Source of the DNA: Anomalospiza imberbis
Lineage: Eukaryota > Chordata > Aves > Passeriformes > Viduidae
Assembly (NCBI RefSeq): GCF_031753505.1
Contig: NC_089687.1
Location: 36,851,001-36,915,000, forward strand
DNA: 64,000 nt
Reading direction: 5' to 3'
Part shown: piece after piece, positions 12,930 to 25,318 of the stretch
How positions within the stretch are numbered: the first letter of the stretch is position 1
How the letters are laid out: every line of letters starts with the position of its first letter
Position numbers and translations under genes: made by a program
Notes under the pieces: generated by a model
Seen by the model: the letters and a program-made list of their open reading frames with translations, nothing else
Databases searched by the model: none
What the model was told of the DNA's origin: nothing

Positions 12930-13120
12930 GGCTGTCACCTGCATCTTATTTCTACTTAACCTCTTAAATAACATTGGAATTCACTTTGTCCCCTGATGGG
13001 CGCTGTAATGAGAACCTCCTGTCAATCACGGCTCCATTAGCCGGGACAGACTTCCACTTCCTGAAACAATTTATTGGATTCCCAGAAGCGAATGGGCCTT
13101 GCTCCTTTTGAGCCGGGTTT
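12930..13120. promoter_or_regulatory. Candidate conserved noncoding element
   Basis: Contains TGATGGGCGCTGTAATGAG, CTGTCAATCACGG (a PBX/HOX-like TCAATCA core) and AACAATTTATTGGATT. It is repeat-free. The basis is composition only. Confidence 0.22.
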
Positions 13121-13559
13121 TTTTGGGGAGCTATTCAGCGGGAGCGGGTGTCCCTTCTGTCCCTGCTGAGTGGGGCATTGTTCCCCCCGTGGCTCATGGA
13201 AACGGCTTCCTGAGCTGACCCACCTCTCCTTGTCCCAGCCAGGCCGAGTGTTTGCCAAAAACTTCTTTGGGCTGCTCAGTTCAGCGGCGCAACACAAAAC
13301 CCACCAGCTGTTTCCAGCCACTGGGGCAGGGGGAGAAGCCAATCCTGCTGTTAACCCCTTCCCAACAAAACCCCGGAGACCTGGAGACCGTCATCCCCGG
13401 GGCAGAGGAGCGGGACTCCGAGGTAGCTCCCTCTTCCTTAAAAAGCAGGGTGTGCTCTCATTTAGCATGAAACTAAAGGCAATTTTGTTTTCCTCCTCCT
13501 CTCTCTTGGTTACAACTCAAATTGCAGCTCAAAGAAAAAATCTTACTAATAGAGACTAA

Positions 13560-14130
13560 AATCACTTTGCTTGGAACATTATCTTGAGAGGAGAATTTCC
13601 ATTTCCCTAAGTGTGTGCAGTCCTTACGACGTTCATTTGCAATGAGTCTGTTTTGATGAGATAATAAAATGCATTTTATTTAAAAATATCTCCATTTCCA
13701 CCCCCCCCAAAGGAATTTAAATGGTCAGTTAATCTTTCTGCTTCAGAAACAAACCACTGAGTAAATAAAAGAGGGCTCAAGATTATATAAACCGAGATTT
13801 TTTCCTATTCTAACACTGGTCTCAAAGACTAAAATAGAGATGTACCTGGGCATTGGCTGTGTGCCTTTTTAGTATAAATCAGTTTAACTTTTAGCCTGGG
13901 AAAGGGAAAAAAAATGGAAACAAGATGATAGTTATCTCCAGCCTTCTGTGATTCTCGAGTCAATAGTAAATGGGGGGACTCGTTAGTGCCATAGTGATCC
14001 AATCAGGATGAAATTATGCAGTCATGTAAGAAATAATATCTATTAGGCTAATTTAATCAACGAATACTTTACAGATGAATTAGAATGCAGAATCCAATTA
14101 TTTCAAACATTTGGACTGTCAGCCGCTGTG
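13560..14130. promoter_or_regulatory. Candidate conserved noncoding element
   Basis: A long AT-rich, repeat-free stretch. The best part is 13985-14115, with GATCCAATCAGGATGAAATT, TTAGGCTAATTTAATCAACG and GCAGAATCCAATTATTTC. Such ordered TAAT/CCAAT words without repeats are common in ultraconserved intronic elements. Conservation is untested. Confidence 0.35.
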
Positions 14131-14871
14131 TTTTTGAAGCGGTGGAGGAGGAGAAAAGGAAGGCTTAAGGATCCTTTCAAGACCAGGGTGGCTGGGCTGT
14201 GTTTTTAGCAGGAGAGCTGAAAACAGCAGAAAAACTGACAAGCAGAATCAGCACCTTCCGTGGCTCCTGGGGCACCTTCCTCTGGGATACTGGCACGGAC
14301 AGCTTGATCTGCTCTTTGCAGTGGCTCACAATGACTGTCTCGAGTCTTGGTGATTCCCGCTGGCCAGCCACCCTTTAAAAGGGACGTTTACACTCTAACG
14401 TCAAGGGGTGTTTGGCACTGGGAAGGGAAGATGTGCCCCTGGGTTGGTGCACAACCCTCTGGTGCTGACCAGCTCCATGGATTACATGTGGCATTTATTC
14501 CTTTGGAAAACCAAGGTGCTGCTTTACAGCACCGTGCAAAGAGACTGGGACTGACAGAACTACTACCAGAAGGGGAAATTGGTTTAAAACACCATGTGAG
14601 TCAAAAAGGAGGGGACAAAACTGGGGGCTGCGAGTACACAAACCATGATCCAGCCTGACTCAACATCTGTTCTCCTTATGCTCTGTCAAACCACGAAAAG
14701 ACCATGAAGCTTGCCAGAAAACCATCACTGCTCCACCAAGAAGACTTAGGGATGGGCTCCTTGCTATAGAAGAAAGGCACATCCCACCCTCTCTGTGGAC
14801 AATTTTCTCCCCAGTCCACTGGAATTGCTGTTTCATAAGGAAACAAGAGCAACCACCCTCTGCATTTTGAA

Positions 14872-14980
14872 TATCAGAATGGCTTGGGTTGGAAGAGACC
14901 TTCAAGACCATCTCATTCCAAACTCTCTGCCCTGGGCAGGGACACCTTCCACTACCCCAGGGTGCTCAGAGCCTTGTGGA
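14872..14980 (-). mobile_element. CR1 LINE 3' fragment
   Basis: Antisense CR1: AGAATGGCTTGGGTTGGAAG, then GGGCAGGGACACCTTCCACT. 5'-truncated. Confidence 0.88.
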
Positions 14981-16027
14981 ACATCTCACACACACACAGG
15001 CCTGCCCATCCCATTTACCTTCAGAGCAGTTATTTCAAGACCTGAAGATGGCAAAAGTGCATGTTTTTGTGCTCAAGTCTACAGCACAAAGTGACATTTT
15101 CCCCCCTCTCTCATTATTAGTAGAAGTTACTTGTTAGTACAGAGAAAAGCAAGAAAGTGATGGATACTTTAACCATGTGGAATACCTTTTACAAAGAGCT
15201 GAATGAACATCACAGTGGAGCTTAAACTGAAAAAATTCATTTCACTCTCTGGGCTCCAGCACTTCTTTTGACTATTTTGAGTGATGTCATGAAGAACAGA
15301 GCAAACCTGGTGCCTGCTGCAGAGTGTGGATGCCCCACTGCTCTGTAAGCTCTGCGTGCGATTCCCAACGTACCTGTGATCCAAACATTTTTCTGCCCTG
15401 TCATCTGGAGCGGTAAATGGACTCTCTTGCTTATTTAAACACTTAATGCTCTTCTGATGCCCAAATTATGCCTGTTTCCCATGATGGATTAGCACAGAAC
15501 ACAGCAGTGACAATTTTCTGCAATCTGAAGAATATCAAATTTTGATTACTTCAGGGGGAAAAAGTAAAGTTATAAGCAAACTGATTGATAAAGAGCAGAG
15601 GAATACTTCATGTGGTGGCTCATTGGGAGCCTTGATGAATGCCTGGCAGGACTGTGATGAGTCCCCACAGAAGACATGCAATAACTCTGAGGAGATTTAA
15701 GGTATTTACTGCTCAAATAAAACAAAACCAAGTGACACGAGTAGGTGAAGTAGCACCGGGTGATTACAGTCTGCTGATCAAGACCAAGTGCAATTCCAAT
15801 TTTTTTGCAGAGCAAAAAAACAAACTAATTGTCCAGCTTGCCTACAGAACACTGATAGTTATTTTGGGAATTTTGGATGCTGGCTTTCTTCAGCAAGGAA
15901 TGGGGTTGTTTCAGTGCCAGGTCTTTATGGAGGATTTCTTCCAGTTAATGCTGGCAGTTGTTCTACTTCTGGGTGTGAAATTATTTAGCAATACCTTCTT
16001 AAGATAAAGTTATAATGTATATACTTT

Positions 16028-16052
16028 TATCTATCTATCCATCCATCCATCC
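16028..16052. repeat. (CTAT)n/(CCAT)n microsatellite
   Basis: Short tetranucleotide run, about three CTAT-type units followed by four CATC units. Confidence 0.85.
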
Positions 16053-16085
16053 CACAAAGCTGTAATACATATAAAATATACAAGG

Positions 16086-16136
16086 TGTGACTTGATGATT
16101 TTGGAGGCCCTTCCCAACCTTAATGATTCCATGATT
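16086..16136 (+). mobile_element. CR1 3' terminal fragment
   Basis: Short CR1 3' end: GGAGGCCCTTCCCAACCTTA then ATGATTCCATGATT, the degenerate terminal octamers. Confidence 0.7.
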
Positions 16137-16779
16137 TTCTCTCTCTACATGCACACATTCCCTGGGCCCCACCCCCTTCCAGCAGCAGCTTTTCCAGCTG
16201 TGAGACTGAGGAATTCCCAAAGGAGCAGCCCTAACACGGTGCAGGCACTGCCTTTTGCTCCACAGCAAGGTGTGGAGAGAGCTCCTCTGAAGGGAAGAAC
16301 TGCTCTCTCCTCAATCACAAATCTCTCTTGTCCAGGGCTTCCACGGCAGTAACCTGTCAACAATCTCCCTGTGCTGGCAGAGGCAGATGTGACCCCGGCA
16401 CTCCGAGCTGTGTCTCTGTGAGAATCCCTAAAGCTCTCCCTGAGTGCGAAGGGAATTTCTATTAAAAGCATCTTCCCCAAAACAGTTCAGAGCCAGGGAA
16501 CCTTCTGAGAGATATAAAGGAGGAAAAAAGCCACCAGAGAAGAGCATGATGCATTTGAATGGAGGGTTGTATTAGCAGCACCTTCTTCTTCCAAGAGGGG
16601 AGCTCACTTGAGCCCACAGCACTATTAAAAAAAGGCACTTGCAGGTAAGCAGTGAAGAGAACAGATTTTTTTTCTTTTCAGTTTACTATTTCTGGGCGGG
16701 GCTGATGGATGTTTTGGACAGAAGAGGCTGAAAGGTTCAAAATCATCATTGTGAACCAGGATGATTAAAACAGTTGTCT

Positions 16780-16985
16780 TGAGCTGGGTTTGTCTATTGT
16801 GAGAAGAAGTGGGGGAGACTCCAAGCGATCCATCAGCAATCCACCGCCGGCAGACGCCGGCACTGATTAGACACGACAGCTTTGCAACAGGTTTGAAATC
16901 AAAGTGCAGTAAAACTAGCCTGGCTGGCTGTGTGTGTTTGGGAAAGCTGCCCAGGAGCTACAAGGATCCTGAAGATTTTCAGCTT
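16780..16985. promoter_or_regulatory. Candidate conserved noncoding element
   Basis: Repeat-free sequence with GGCACTGATTAGACACGACA (a TGATTAG homeodomain-like core) and GGTTTGAAATCAAAGTGCAG, a TCAAAG TCF/LEF-like word. An overlapping 90-codon frame has no recognisable domain, so I do not call it a gene. Confidence 0.28.
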
Positions 16986-17120
16986 TTCCAACTCCAAGAG
17001 TCAGCATGGGAATACCAGTGGCTTTGGTGGCACTCCAAGGAGGATAAAGAAGATCCTGGTAGTAAAACAAAGGATGCTTAAAACTCTCAGTCTGAGAACG
17101 TGATGGATTTGGAGGATTCT

Positions 17121-17218
17121 TTGCTGTGGTATTTAGGGATCGGGCAGTGCTGGGTCAAGGGTTGCACTTGATCTTGGGAGGGCTTTCCCAACTTTATGCA
17201 TTCCATGAATCCATGATA
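17121..17218 (+). mobile_element. CR1 3' fragment
   Basis: Degenerate CR1 tail with GGTCAAGGGTTGCACTTGAT, CTTGGGAGGGCTTTCCCAAC and a terminal CCATGAATCCATGATA octamer pair. Confidence 0.75.
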
Positions 17219-17914
17219 TTTTAGATGCAAAGCATAACCCAAAGGCAGGGTGTGTATTCCCAGCTATCCAAACAGACCATGCCAGAGCAAAGACCAAGGA
17301 CCTGCTGCCTTCCCTGCAAAATTCTTGGACTTTCCAGGGACACCACATATCCCAAATCACTTGCCCTCTGCTGCTGATGCTTAGGGTGATCCATTTTGTT
17401 TACTGTAAAATATTCTCCCACCCTGAAGGAAAAGGAATTCGTGATTATTCTGATCTAAACAATGTGACAGACTTAGCTGGGTATTTTGCACAGCTTTTAT
17501 AGTGAAAAAAAATTTGCTATTGCTGATGTGATCTGGCAATTAAAATATTTTCCATCTGAGAAACACCAGGCAGCTCCCACCAACAGTCAGAAGGAGCTCT
17601 ATCGAATTCCTGAGCATTTGTTTTTCAGCTCCTGGATGAGACCAGAATGGATGGAGCACTGAGAACTGCTGGGTAAGACCCTAAATTACATCTTGGTGGG
17701 CATCTCATCCCAGTCCCTGTGAGCTGAGTGCCAGCAGTCCCAGCAATCCTGAAGTTTGCTTATGGTCTGCCTTTTGGGAACGGCTTCCGAGGGATCCAGC
17801 AACCTGGCAGCTACCTCCAATCCTGCCTGGATGCTTGGAAAAAAAGCTACAGCTCCCTCAGAGATCAAGTGGGCAGCAGCCCCTTAACAGGAACTGGTCT
17901 ATGAGCTACCACCA

Positions 17915-18135
17915 CATGTCTAATTAATGACCCTGCCGGTCGCAGCTGGAAGAGCTGAGCTGGGGGTGATTAATTAAATTAGCTGGCAGAGGAAATTACA
18001 GTGGAAAAGCCAAAGTTTGATTGCTCCATAATTAACCACAGTGCAAATAATATCTGCATCTATAACTTCCAGCGATGAGATCAGAAGCCAATTGAATTTG
18101 GCACTGATTGAAGCTGTAAATATCCTGTGGTGAAA
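17915..18135. promoter_or_regulatory. Candidate conserved noncoding element rich in TAATTA
   Basis: Several homeodomain cores lie within about 200 bp: GTCTAATTAATGACC, GTGATTAATTAAATTAGC and CCATAATTAACCACAG. GTGCAAATAATATC and AGCCAATTGAATTTGGC also occur. There are no repeats. This is one of the densest TAATTA clusters in the window and marks the left end of a long CR1-free block. Confidence 0.42.
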
Positions 18136-21100
18136 AATGATAGGTTTGTTCTGAAGGGAAAACTTACAGAAATGGACATCCAGAGGATGCAGGAGGGGAG
18201 CAGGGGACAGGGAGGAGAGAGCACTGGAATTAGATCTTGATCTCAGCTGATTTCTGCAGTGCTAAGAGGACTCAAGGTGAAACAGGAAGAAATATTTTAA
18301 AATTGGAATGCTGTGAAATTCCTTACCAGAGCTTTGGTGAATCTAGAAAGCAAAAGCCACTGAGATCATTCCATCCCCTGCCTTCCTTGGGAAAAGACTG
18401 CACAGCTGCAGAAACATCCAGTCCAAACACCTCCTCCCTGTTCCTACATCCTCCATCCCCCACTCCTGCTCTTAGGAGCACTTTGTGGAACTACAAGAAC
18501 CCATTTTTCCAAGGAGATTACCTCCAAATGCCTGCAAACCCCTCCATCCCCCTCTAAATCATTATTGTTTCATTAACCTCCTTAAGCATCTCCTGCTACT
18601 CACTGAAGACTTGAACTATTTCTTACCATTCTTCTCCAAAATTCTCTATTTTGTACCTGCCTCAATCCTGCATCACGTTGGATTACTGTGAGTCTTATCC
18701 CTCTTCCACTGCAGCTGAGTTCTGGCTTAAAGAAAGCTCAGATTCTTAAACTGTGGCCTGAAATGCAACCCCTCAAATCCCAAAATGAGCCGAGATTTAT
18801 TTCCATGCTTCTCAAACTGCTACCCAATGTACTCTTTCACAAAAACTGCATGATCCAGGAAATACTTAATTTTCATTTTTTTAAAGCAGTGAAACCAATT
18901 TTGTGTTGAGTAAAATGCACTACATACACATATAAAATAGTATTTCATATTTTGTGCATTTTATTTATATTTTTCTACATTATTTTGAATTTATCAAGGA
19001 TATGATACATATGCTTGATAAATTCTTGATAAATGTGCTTTATAAAATATATGCTCGACCATACTACATTTACCTGATAATGATGTTTCTCCAAAGGGAA
19101 TCCACTTTGTGTGGACCAGAATCATCCCATGAACCAAATTTGTGCCTTCTCCTGCTCCAGATCAAAACACTCCTGTGGATGCTGGCACCTACTCGGCCAT
19201 CAAACCCCCCCTCACCAGGGCACCCCGGTACAAAAAAAATTTTACAATTCCGCAAAAAAACAACAGCACAATACTTAACTGTGAGCACACAAGTCCTGCT
19301 CTGCTTTGCCATTTCTTTCTGAAAACCTGGGGAATCAAAAAACCAGCTCATTTTTTATGTGCTTCATTACTCCTGGCTGACAACACAACTTTTTGGGGTG
19401 CCCTGAGAGCCTTCCCTGTAAGCTGGGCTGGTTCCTGAACGTGCCATTATTGGTGTGGCTGTAAAAAAATGCAAACCAAACCTCTCCCCCCAGGATGCCA
19501 AATGCACTTTGCTCTCACAAAATACCACATTTGACGTTGGAGGCTATTTTCCTTCTACTTCTGAGGCATCCCATGTCCTCCTCTGCCTCTTGCTCCACAT
19601 CTTAACACACACATTGGTATCAAACGAGCCGTGTGACTCCCCTAAAATGCAAATGTGGCAACCAACACCACCTAAAAATCAGCTTTGGATATGTATTCAT
19701 TTCAGGACTCCCAAAACTTAGTTAGAAGAGCCATGCTCATCTCTCATTTCACTTGGAGCATTCCCACCACGCATCCTGCACAACCCTACACCTTGTCTGC
19801 TCCTTCACACTTCCCAAACACCCCAAGACCCCTTGTAAAACACACCATGACCTTAAAAAAAACACACAAAGTGTTGGTGACTGCTTTTTAACAGACAAAA
19901 CTCTGCATTTCAAAGGGTCCTTTGGCTGCTGAGTTTATCCAGCCTCCAAAGAAATTTTGTGTGATGGTATCCACAGCTGAAAGCAGAGCACCTACCTGGA
20001 CTGGAGCTCTACCACTCAAAATTGCAATTGCAGCAGTATTTAAAATAATAACACTTATTTCAAACACTATTTAAAATAATAATATAGTTTTAAATAAGAA
20101 GTCTGAACAAGTAATCCTGATTATTTTCTGTAGTTGATTTTTTGTTTCCACTTTTTTGCCTTTGTTTGCAACAGGTGAACCCAAACAAACTCAGGAATCT
20201 ATTTAGGACTGGTCTGAGCTGTGGGAGGACAAGTGGCCAAAGCAGATCTGGTCTGGAAAGGCTCAGACAGGAGCACACACACGTCACTAGCAAAGGATTA
20301 GAGCTGCAAACTTTGGCTTCTTGAGATGAAAAAGTAAAAAAGTCAACTTCTGAACACCATCTTTTCGTAAGACAGCCTTCAGTTCCAGCACACAGTGACA
20401 AATTCTGTTCTTTTCACTTGCAGAGGAGCCTCAGAAGCACTCCTGGGCTCGTGATTTAATCCTGTGTGCACCTCAGTTTCCCAAGCCTGGCTGGTGCTGT
20501 GCAGACAAGTGAAAATACAATTAAAACATCCCTCTGGAAATTCTGACCCGCATGAAACCAGGGAAATGTAAATCTTCTGGAGGAAAAGCAAAGTTAGCAG
20601 GAAGATTTCTAGGCCATGACATAATCACCTGTGCAGCACGAAGGCTTTTTGAAGCTGGGCCCATGCACACCTTTTGAGGCTCACCAATTACCAAGGCACG
20701 GCTTCTCCTCGCTCCCCAAATTCTCCCACAAAAAACGCCTCAGCCACAGGACTCTGCTCTGTCTGCACAATCTGCTTAATAGGCACGGGGAGGGATTTCA
20801 TCTCCCCCTAATTCCTGCCTGCCACCCCTCACCTGTGCTCCCCTCAGCACATTTCCACCTGCTCTTTAATTACTCGAGAGCTGCTCTGATTTCTTCTGGC
20901 CACTCATTTCTGCTGGGGCTGTGCTGCTGTCCCCCGCTCCAGCACCCACACATGGAAAAATCCAGCTGGAAGAGCATTATCCCAGACGAACAGAGAATGT
21001 TTGAGAGCTGTGGGGAACCTGCATTTGGGCTGCTGTGTATATCAAGTTTCAGTCCAGTCAAAAGCCGGCACCATCTTTTCACTGCTGCCCTTTTCATTTA

Positions 21101-23815
21101 GTTATCTTACTGAAGTCTTATCTCCCCAGTCCCTTGCCATAGGCTACCAGCTTCCTGCAGAGCCAGAAACAAAGCTCAGTCTTAAACAAAGGGGGGAAAA
21201 AAGGGAAAAAAGCACAAAAGAAAGTTGGTCACAGTTACTGTTAGGGAGCCCTGCGGGTTCTGTAGGCAGGACCAAAGCGAGGGGATGCTGCTGCCTCTGT
21301 GCCTCGTGTCACCGGCCAGCAAAGCCACCAGGAGCACGGAGAGGCACTGCCTGCCTTCAAAGCATCCCACCACTGCCTTCAGCCACGCTCTGCTGGCCCA
21401 GGAGCTGGAACAGATCCATCCAAATGGCTGAAACGGGCAAAAAGCACAGGAGGAACACAACCGCCACCACTGGTGACAACCACCAAGAGCTCGTGGTCAC
21501 AACCTTCCTGTGACATCCCACCCACGGTAAACATAACCCTGGGCAGCACCTCCCACCCTCCCTCTCCTCAGATTTAACCACAATCAGCTTATGTATCTCT
21601 TTAACAGCAGAAAATGCACACAGCAGAAGGAATTTACACAGCAAAGCTCTCCCAGCACAAACCAGGAATAAACTGGCTTTACAGGCACGCTCAGAAAGCA
21701 ATTTGAATTCTGTTTGGTTAAACTTCCTGGGGGGACCTCATGAACAGAGAGGCAGATGTGACCTCAGGGCAGCAGGAATGAAAGGAACAGGTTAAACATC
21801 AACTACACAGAAAAGCTGCAAATAAAAACAAAATATTTTGCATAAGATTTCTTTCTAACAGAATAGGTATTTTTCAACGTGCTGGGTGTTTCCCCAAGTG
21901 CTTGACTCACAGTACTTTCCAAAATACTCCCAGATGAGCCTTTGGATCTGACCTGGGCACCTCATAATAGCTGATGCTTGGCATTGGGCATTTTTTAACT
22001 CAGTGGCTTTACTATTATTAAATGTTTTTTTATTAACATGTTTTTTATTATTACCTGTTTTTTATTATTAAATATTTTACTATTATTACAAGTTTCAGCC
22101 TTGCAAGCAGCTGATTTTTGAGAACAAACAAAGTGTCCAATGCTTTTCCTTTAAGAAGTAAGTGATGAATAACTGGTGAAAAAGCACCTTGGTAAAGCTG
22201 CCCAATGCTTTAGACAGCAAACTTCATTTTCTAGTCGCTTTTAGCTTGCCATATTTAAGATGAAACTCCCCATATGTATTCCTCAGGTGCTGTGGGGTAG
22301 CAGATATGTGCATCCACACATGTGGCATGCAATTCCATTCCAGGGTTAATGATACCAAGGAATTTTCTGAGGAAAAACTAACCCACAGTGGTTTCCATCT
22401 GATTCCTTTTCAGTGATCCTGGCCATCAGCCTGATGTAAGCCATGTTTCCCCTCAAGTTAAAAATCCACCATCCATTTTTTTCCCATCTGAAATTAAAAT
22501 TTTGTTCTGATTAGCCCTTCCATTCCTCTGCTGTAGTTCCACACTGGCCCGAGCAGTTTCTAATAAACACAGTGATGGTTTTCTCTCGGTTAGTGAGCTC
22601 TGAGTTGACCTTTTCAAGTGGCTTTTGGCCAAGCAGATGTGAAGTCCACTGAAAACACATTGGTCTTCAAATCTCTCTAGCTCTGGTAGGTGTTTGGGAG
22701 AGAACTAATACAAAAAGAGAAATAACAAGTCTGTATCTAAACAGAAAATTAAGCTTGAAGTCAAGATCCTACACGGTTTTGAGACCTTCAGAACAGGCAC
22801 TCACCCACCTACCAGATAGGTTCTTATTCCAGCAAACAAAAAACCAAAGCAAACAAAAAAAAAATCACTTTTCCTATTGCTGATTATCAACTTACAGGCA
22901 CTCTTTTCCCAAAAAAATCCCCCTTGTATGAGTCCTGAACTCAAATCCTAGATTTCTCCAAATTTAACAGCTCACCAGCTCCTTTTTCTAGGGAATTTCA
23001 CCTTGACTTGGTACTTTTCAGCATGGCAGCCAAATCCACAAAGGAGGAGAATCCAAATTTGTCACGAATCTCACCAGTATAAAGGTACCTGGAGCTGACT
23101 GTTGCTCCAAGCCCTGTCCAGCCTGGTCTTAGACACTTCCAGGGATTCAGTGAAGTGGTACTGATGCTATTTAGATTGAAAAGAAGCACTGTGGCTTTTT
23201 AATAAATGCTTTCCTAACCTGCAGAAGGAGACAGAAGCACTTCCTTTTCAGGTTTCTCTTTCACCACCACCAAGGAAGAAAATAACAGTAGTAATAATTA
23301 TTGCAAACCAGGCTCCTGTTGACTGAGAGTCTGAGCTTTTATCAGAGGCAGCTTTGCACACAGGAAAGGTGCAGCTGAGCCGGGGAGCATTTCATCTAAA
23401 GCACTCATTAACTTGGACAAGCGGGGTCGAGGGTGTTGTGGTTGTTTTGTTTTGATTTTTAATCATCCAGGCATCTCCCAGGCTGCCGTACAGGCACCGG
23501 TGTTCCACCGGATCAGCTCCTGGGTGACAAGGGCTGCCAAGCAGCTGCAAGGACAATGAAACAGAATATTGCTACTACTACTACCACCTTTCATCTTTGG
23601 AGTATTGCATTTGAGCTGCCAAGGCCTCCAAAAGGCTGAAGTCTGACCAGCAGCCACCCAAGCTGATGCTCACTCACCTCACTTAGCTCTTCCTGTCAGC
23701 TGCATTTCCTGGAAGCTACTGGTAAATGACAATTTTGTTTTTTTGTTTAAATTTAATTGCAAAGCAGCCCAGTGTGGAAGCACACGAAGGGTTCACTCCT
23801 CCAGCTGTATCCCAG
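18136..23815. other. Intronic sequence with nothing recognised
   Basis: No CR1, LTR or RNA gene was seen. It contains an AT-rich stretch at about 18880-19080 and the TTA-rich repeat at 22012-22092. Open frames here have no recognisable domains. Confidence 0.55.
22012..22092. repeat. Degenerate T-rich/ATTATTA tandem repeat
   Basis: Three to four imperfect copies of a unit resembling TTTTTTATTATTAAAT, separated by short variable words. Confidence 0.7.
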
Positions 23816-23819
23816 AGTT

Positions 23820-24470
23820 TACTGGCAGCAGTGAATCGGTCTCTTTATTTATGTCTGCGTTTGAGGACGCGATGCCGCCGTAACTAATAATTTATCCATT
23901 TTCCTCATTATCTCCATGAAATATCAGCTGTCCAAAACGGAGCTAATAGAACTCCAGCTCACTGGGTGTTGTACTGCTCAGTGGAGTTCAGCAGGAAGAG
24001 CAGGAGTGAGTTTTTACTGATCCCGATGTCCAAGCTGGAGACCTTAAGCCAAACCTTAAGTCTAACCTGCGGTCCCCGAGCAGCTGTTGGGCCGGCAGCA
24101 GCCCAGCTGTCTAAACTTTATTGGCAGCAAATGTCATTCTTGCACACGAGCTGCCTGCCTGGAAGAGCCAAAGGCACATCTTGGGCTATCACATCCCATC
24201 ACGTTCCCCGACGAGATGTGAAAACCGGAATGGGAAACGTCAACAGAGTCCGGCCGCGGCGAGGAGCGGGGCATGGCCGCTGACAAGCACGCCTGACAGA
24301 GATGGGCTTGGAGTTGCAATTAGTGGCACTGTCATTTTCGGGCGCTCCTGCCAATTAATTAAGCCTGTCAAATGGAAAAACAGCGGCATTCACATGATAA
24401 TTTATATCGGGAAAGACTGGCCCGGCAAAGCCGCTGCTGCCAACAAAATCCCCTCCGAGCGCTTCAGGGA
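23820..24470. promoter_or_regulatory. Candidate conserved noncoding element cluster A
   Basis: Repeat-free sequence mixing CpG-containing words with homeodomain cores. There is GCCGCCGTAACTAATAATTT near 23873, GTTGCAATTAGTGGCAC near 24312, CCAATTAATTAAGCCTG at about 24350-24366, and ATGATAATTTATATCGGG near 24395. The retained CpGs and TAATTA words are what one expects from a constrained enhancer. No alignment is possible here. Confidence 0.45.
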
Positions 24471-24534
24471 AAAAAAAAATTATATATAAAGAAATGGAAA
24501 GGGGAGGGGGGGAAGAAAGAAAGAAAGTTAAACT

Positions 24535-25200
24535 GTCCTTGTTATAATTGTTAACTCTGATCGCTCAAGTAGAAGACGGGCTGATTAAAACTCCAAACGA
24601 GCCCCCAGCTCGCTTAAATCTCAGAGTCCGGAATGATAGAATCAGAGGAGTTTATTCATACCATTAAGCCCCAGAGAACTTAATTGAAAGAAGAGCATAG
24701 CCTGGACCTTGACAAGCGGGAGGTCACAGTAATTGCTGCCGGACATATTTAACATTAAGATAATCAGGCCATTAATTACCCTTTGGATCATTAAATCAGC
24801 CAGTTGCAAAATGAAATTTCTGCCTCTATTACTCACTTGAGAGACCACAGGGGTGGCTTTTAATTTATCAGTGAGCTTGAGATACAAAGGACCAGGCTTG
24901 GGGAGGAAGGAAAAAGGGGGAGAAAGGAGGGGGTTTGCTTCAGCAGAGGCAGGAATATCAATCCGCCATGCTTGGTGATCGTGGCAAATTAACTAGGTAA
25001 GATAACCTCAGCTTCTAAAGGCAGAAGCTGGGGGTATGTAAATAGATGAGGGCAGACAGGGAGATCAGAGCCTGCACACCACTTAGCAGGATAATAAAGG
25101 AAATCATCCTTGATTATCAGTGCTAATTTGGACACTGCCGGTAGCTTGTTATGCGTGTTCTGAGTAGCATTTAATTAATTCAATTGCTTGTTAATGAGGG
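24535..25200. promoter_or_regulatory. Candidate conserved noncoding element cluster B
   Basis: Continues cluster A after a purine-rich spacer. Motifs include GGCTGATTAAAACTCC, AGGCCATTAATTACCC near 24767, GATCATTAAATCAGCC near 24786, GTGGCAAATTAACTAGG near 24982, and ATTTAATTAATTCAATTGC near 25170. There are no repeats apart from purine runs at 24900-24930. Confidence 0.45.
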
Positions 25201-25269
25201 AAGTGACATGTGGGGAGCAGATGCCACCCAACTGCAGATGGGTTCTGGTCAGCCCTTCACAATAAAATC

Positions 25270-25318
25270 TTTTTTTTTTTTTTTTTTTCAATTCTTTCTT
25301 TTTTTTTTTTTTTTTTTC
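25270..25318. repeat. Two poly(T) runs of about 19 bases each
   Basis: T19 at 25270-25288 and T19 at 25299-25317, split by CAATTCTTTC and followed by CAG. There is no gene-like sequence next to them. Their exact lengths would be uncertain in any assembly. Confidence 0.9.

Noticed and set aside
16809..17081. A 90-codon plus-strand frame
   Set aside because: There is no recognisable family, and it overlaps motif-rich noncoding sequence. I treat it as chance.
20631..21101. A 156-codon plus-strand frame
   Set aside because: Low-complexity composition and no known domain; there is no sign of flanking exons.
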